Shown here: piece after piece, positions 4,912 through 5,586 of the stretch
How positions within the stretch are numbered: the first letter of the stretch is position 1
How the letters are laid out: every line of letters starts with the position of its first letter
From: Chthoniobacterales bacterium
Lineage (GTDB): Bacteria > Verrucomicrobiota > Verrucomicrobiia > Chthoniobacterales > UBA10450
Assembly (NCBI GenBank): GCA_013695925.1
Contig: JACCZO010000017.1
Span: 1-5,586, forward strand
DNA: 5,586 nucleotides
Direction of reading: 5' to 3'
Notes under the pieces: model-generated
Told to the model about the DNA's origin: nothing
Database searches by the model: none
What the model saw: the letters and a program-made list of their open reading frames with translations, nothing else
Translations under genes and position numbers: made by a program

Positions 4912-5586
4912 ACGAGGCGCCAAATCATGTCGTCGAGCTCCGCGATGTGGAACTCGAGTTTCCCGGGAAAAAAGTCCTCGCTGGCGTTTCCCTCAAGGTC
5001 GAGCCTCTCGATCGCCTCGTCATCATGGGTCAGAGCGGGAGCGGGAAAAGCACCATTCTGCGCCTCATTCTCGGCATCCTCCAGCCGACCGCGGGCGAGA
5101 TCTTTTTCAAGCAGTTCGATATCGCGCGCCTGAAACGGCGCAAGCTCCAGCAGGTCCGGGCACAGATCGGGATGGTTTATCAGTATTCCGCCCTTCTCAG
5201 CTCGCGCAATGTGCGCGACAACATCGCCCTGCCGCTGGAGGAATTGACCCGCAAGACCACGGCCGAGATCGACCAGATCGTCGACGAAAAGCTCGAGCTC
5301 GTCGGAATGATGGAGTCGAAAAATCAGATGCCCTCTGAGCTCAGCGGCGGGATGCGCAAGCGGGTCAGCCTCGCCCGCGCCCTCGTCATGGATCCCGAGC
5401 TGATTCTTTTCGACGAACCCTCCGCCGGGCTCGACCCGGTCATCAGTTCTGTCATCGACGAATTAATCATCAGCCTGACCGAGCGTTCCAAAGTGACTTC
5501 GGTTATCGTCACCCATGAAATGGACAGCGCCTTCCGCATCGGCACGCGAATGGCCATGCTCTATCAGGGTGTCGTCATCGCCGACG
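4908..5586 (+). CDS. mlaF: MlaF-type ABC transporter ATP-binding protein (C-terminus outside window)
   Basis: ATPase partner of the MlaE permease, at the inner face of the inner membrane. The frame beginning at GTG 4908-4910 gives (M)NEAPNHVVELRDVELEF, the expected beta-strand opening. Motifs in order: Walker A GQSGSGKST (41-49), Q-loop Gln92 in VYQYSALLSS, signature LSGGMRKRVSLARAL (145-159), Walker B LILFDEPSAGLDP (165-177) and switch His203 in VTHEMDSAF. LSGGMRKR and the 'ALPLEE' segment are typical of the Mla/Ttg2 subgroup. Sequence runs off the edge after residue 226, so perhaps 20-40 residues are missing. The GTG overlaps the mlaE stop (GTGA), pointing to translational coupling and equal dosage. 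An ATG at 4927 is out of frame, so GTG is the only good start that keeps the N-terminal strand. Confidence 0.95.
   Translation, partial: MNEAPNHVVELRDVELEFPGKKVLAGVSLKVEPLDRLVIMGQSGSGKSTILRLILGILQPTAGEIFFKQFDIARLKRRKLQQVRAQIGMVYQYSALLSSRNVRDNIALPLEELTRKTTAEIDQIVDEKLELVGMMESKNQMPSELSGGMRKRVSLARALVMDPELILFDEPSAGLDPVISSVIDELIISLTERSKVTSVIVTHEMDSAFRIGTRMAMLYQGVVIAD

Noticed and set aside
3973..4923. Upstream extension of the asparaginase frame, which would give a 646-residue protein
   Set aside because: The extra 317 residues are highly charged, fit no family and lie antisense to mlaE. The real start with a signal peptide is at 3972.
4927..5133. Small Ser-rich open frame starting at an ATG after mlaE
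   Set aside because: It is out of frame with the Walker A and other ABC motifs of mlaF, which start at GTG 4908.

Overview
The window is GC-rich bacterial DNA, roughly 60% G+C by eye. It is dense with genes and most start codons have no Shine-Dalgarno sequence. The ffh - rpsP - khpA order, an MlaE/MlaF lipid transporter and short palindromic intergenic repeats together suggest a Gram-negative bacterium. My best guess is a soil Verrucomicrobiota (Chthoniobacterales-like). That is inference from protein style and repeat style, not a database result.

Left part (1-2137): two ffh genes for the protein subunit of the signal recognition particle stand head to head. The minus-strand copy starts at 593 and runs off the left edge, so about 197 codons are visible. 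The plus-strand copy (818-2137) is complete. Over the shared 197 codons the proteins differ at 13 positions with no indel, while the DNA differs mainly at third codon positions (13 differences in the first 100 bases). The 200-base spacer between them is not duplicated, apart from nine bases next to each start, and is rich in hairpins.

Middle (2138-2902): the plus-strand ffh is followed by rpsP (ribosomal protein S16) and khpA (small KH RNA-binding protein). This is the first half of the common ffh-rpsP-khpA-rimM-trmD-rplS translation and secretion cluster. rimM, trmD and rplS do not follow. The gaps around rpsP carry the palindrome TCCGCCTGAGGCGGA twice, once inside a larger nested inverted repeat of about 90 bases.

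Right part (2903-5586): a minus-strand isoaspartyl peptidase/asparaginase (2983-3972) with an export signal converges on khpA. Divergent from it, and 84 bases away, begins an mlaE-mlaF pair: the permease and ATPase of a phospholipid ABC transporter that maintains outer-membrane lipid asymmetry. The two are joined by a GTGA start/stop overlap. mlaF runs off the right edge, so any mlaD-type substrate-binding gene would lie outside the window.

No phage, transposase, CRISPR array, rRNA or tRNA was found. The most notable feature is the divergent pair of nearly identical ffh genes.
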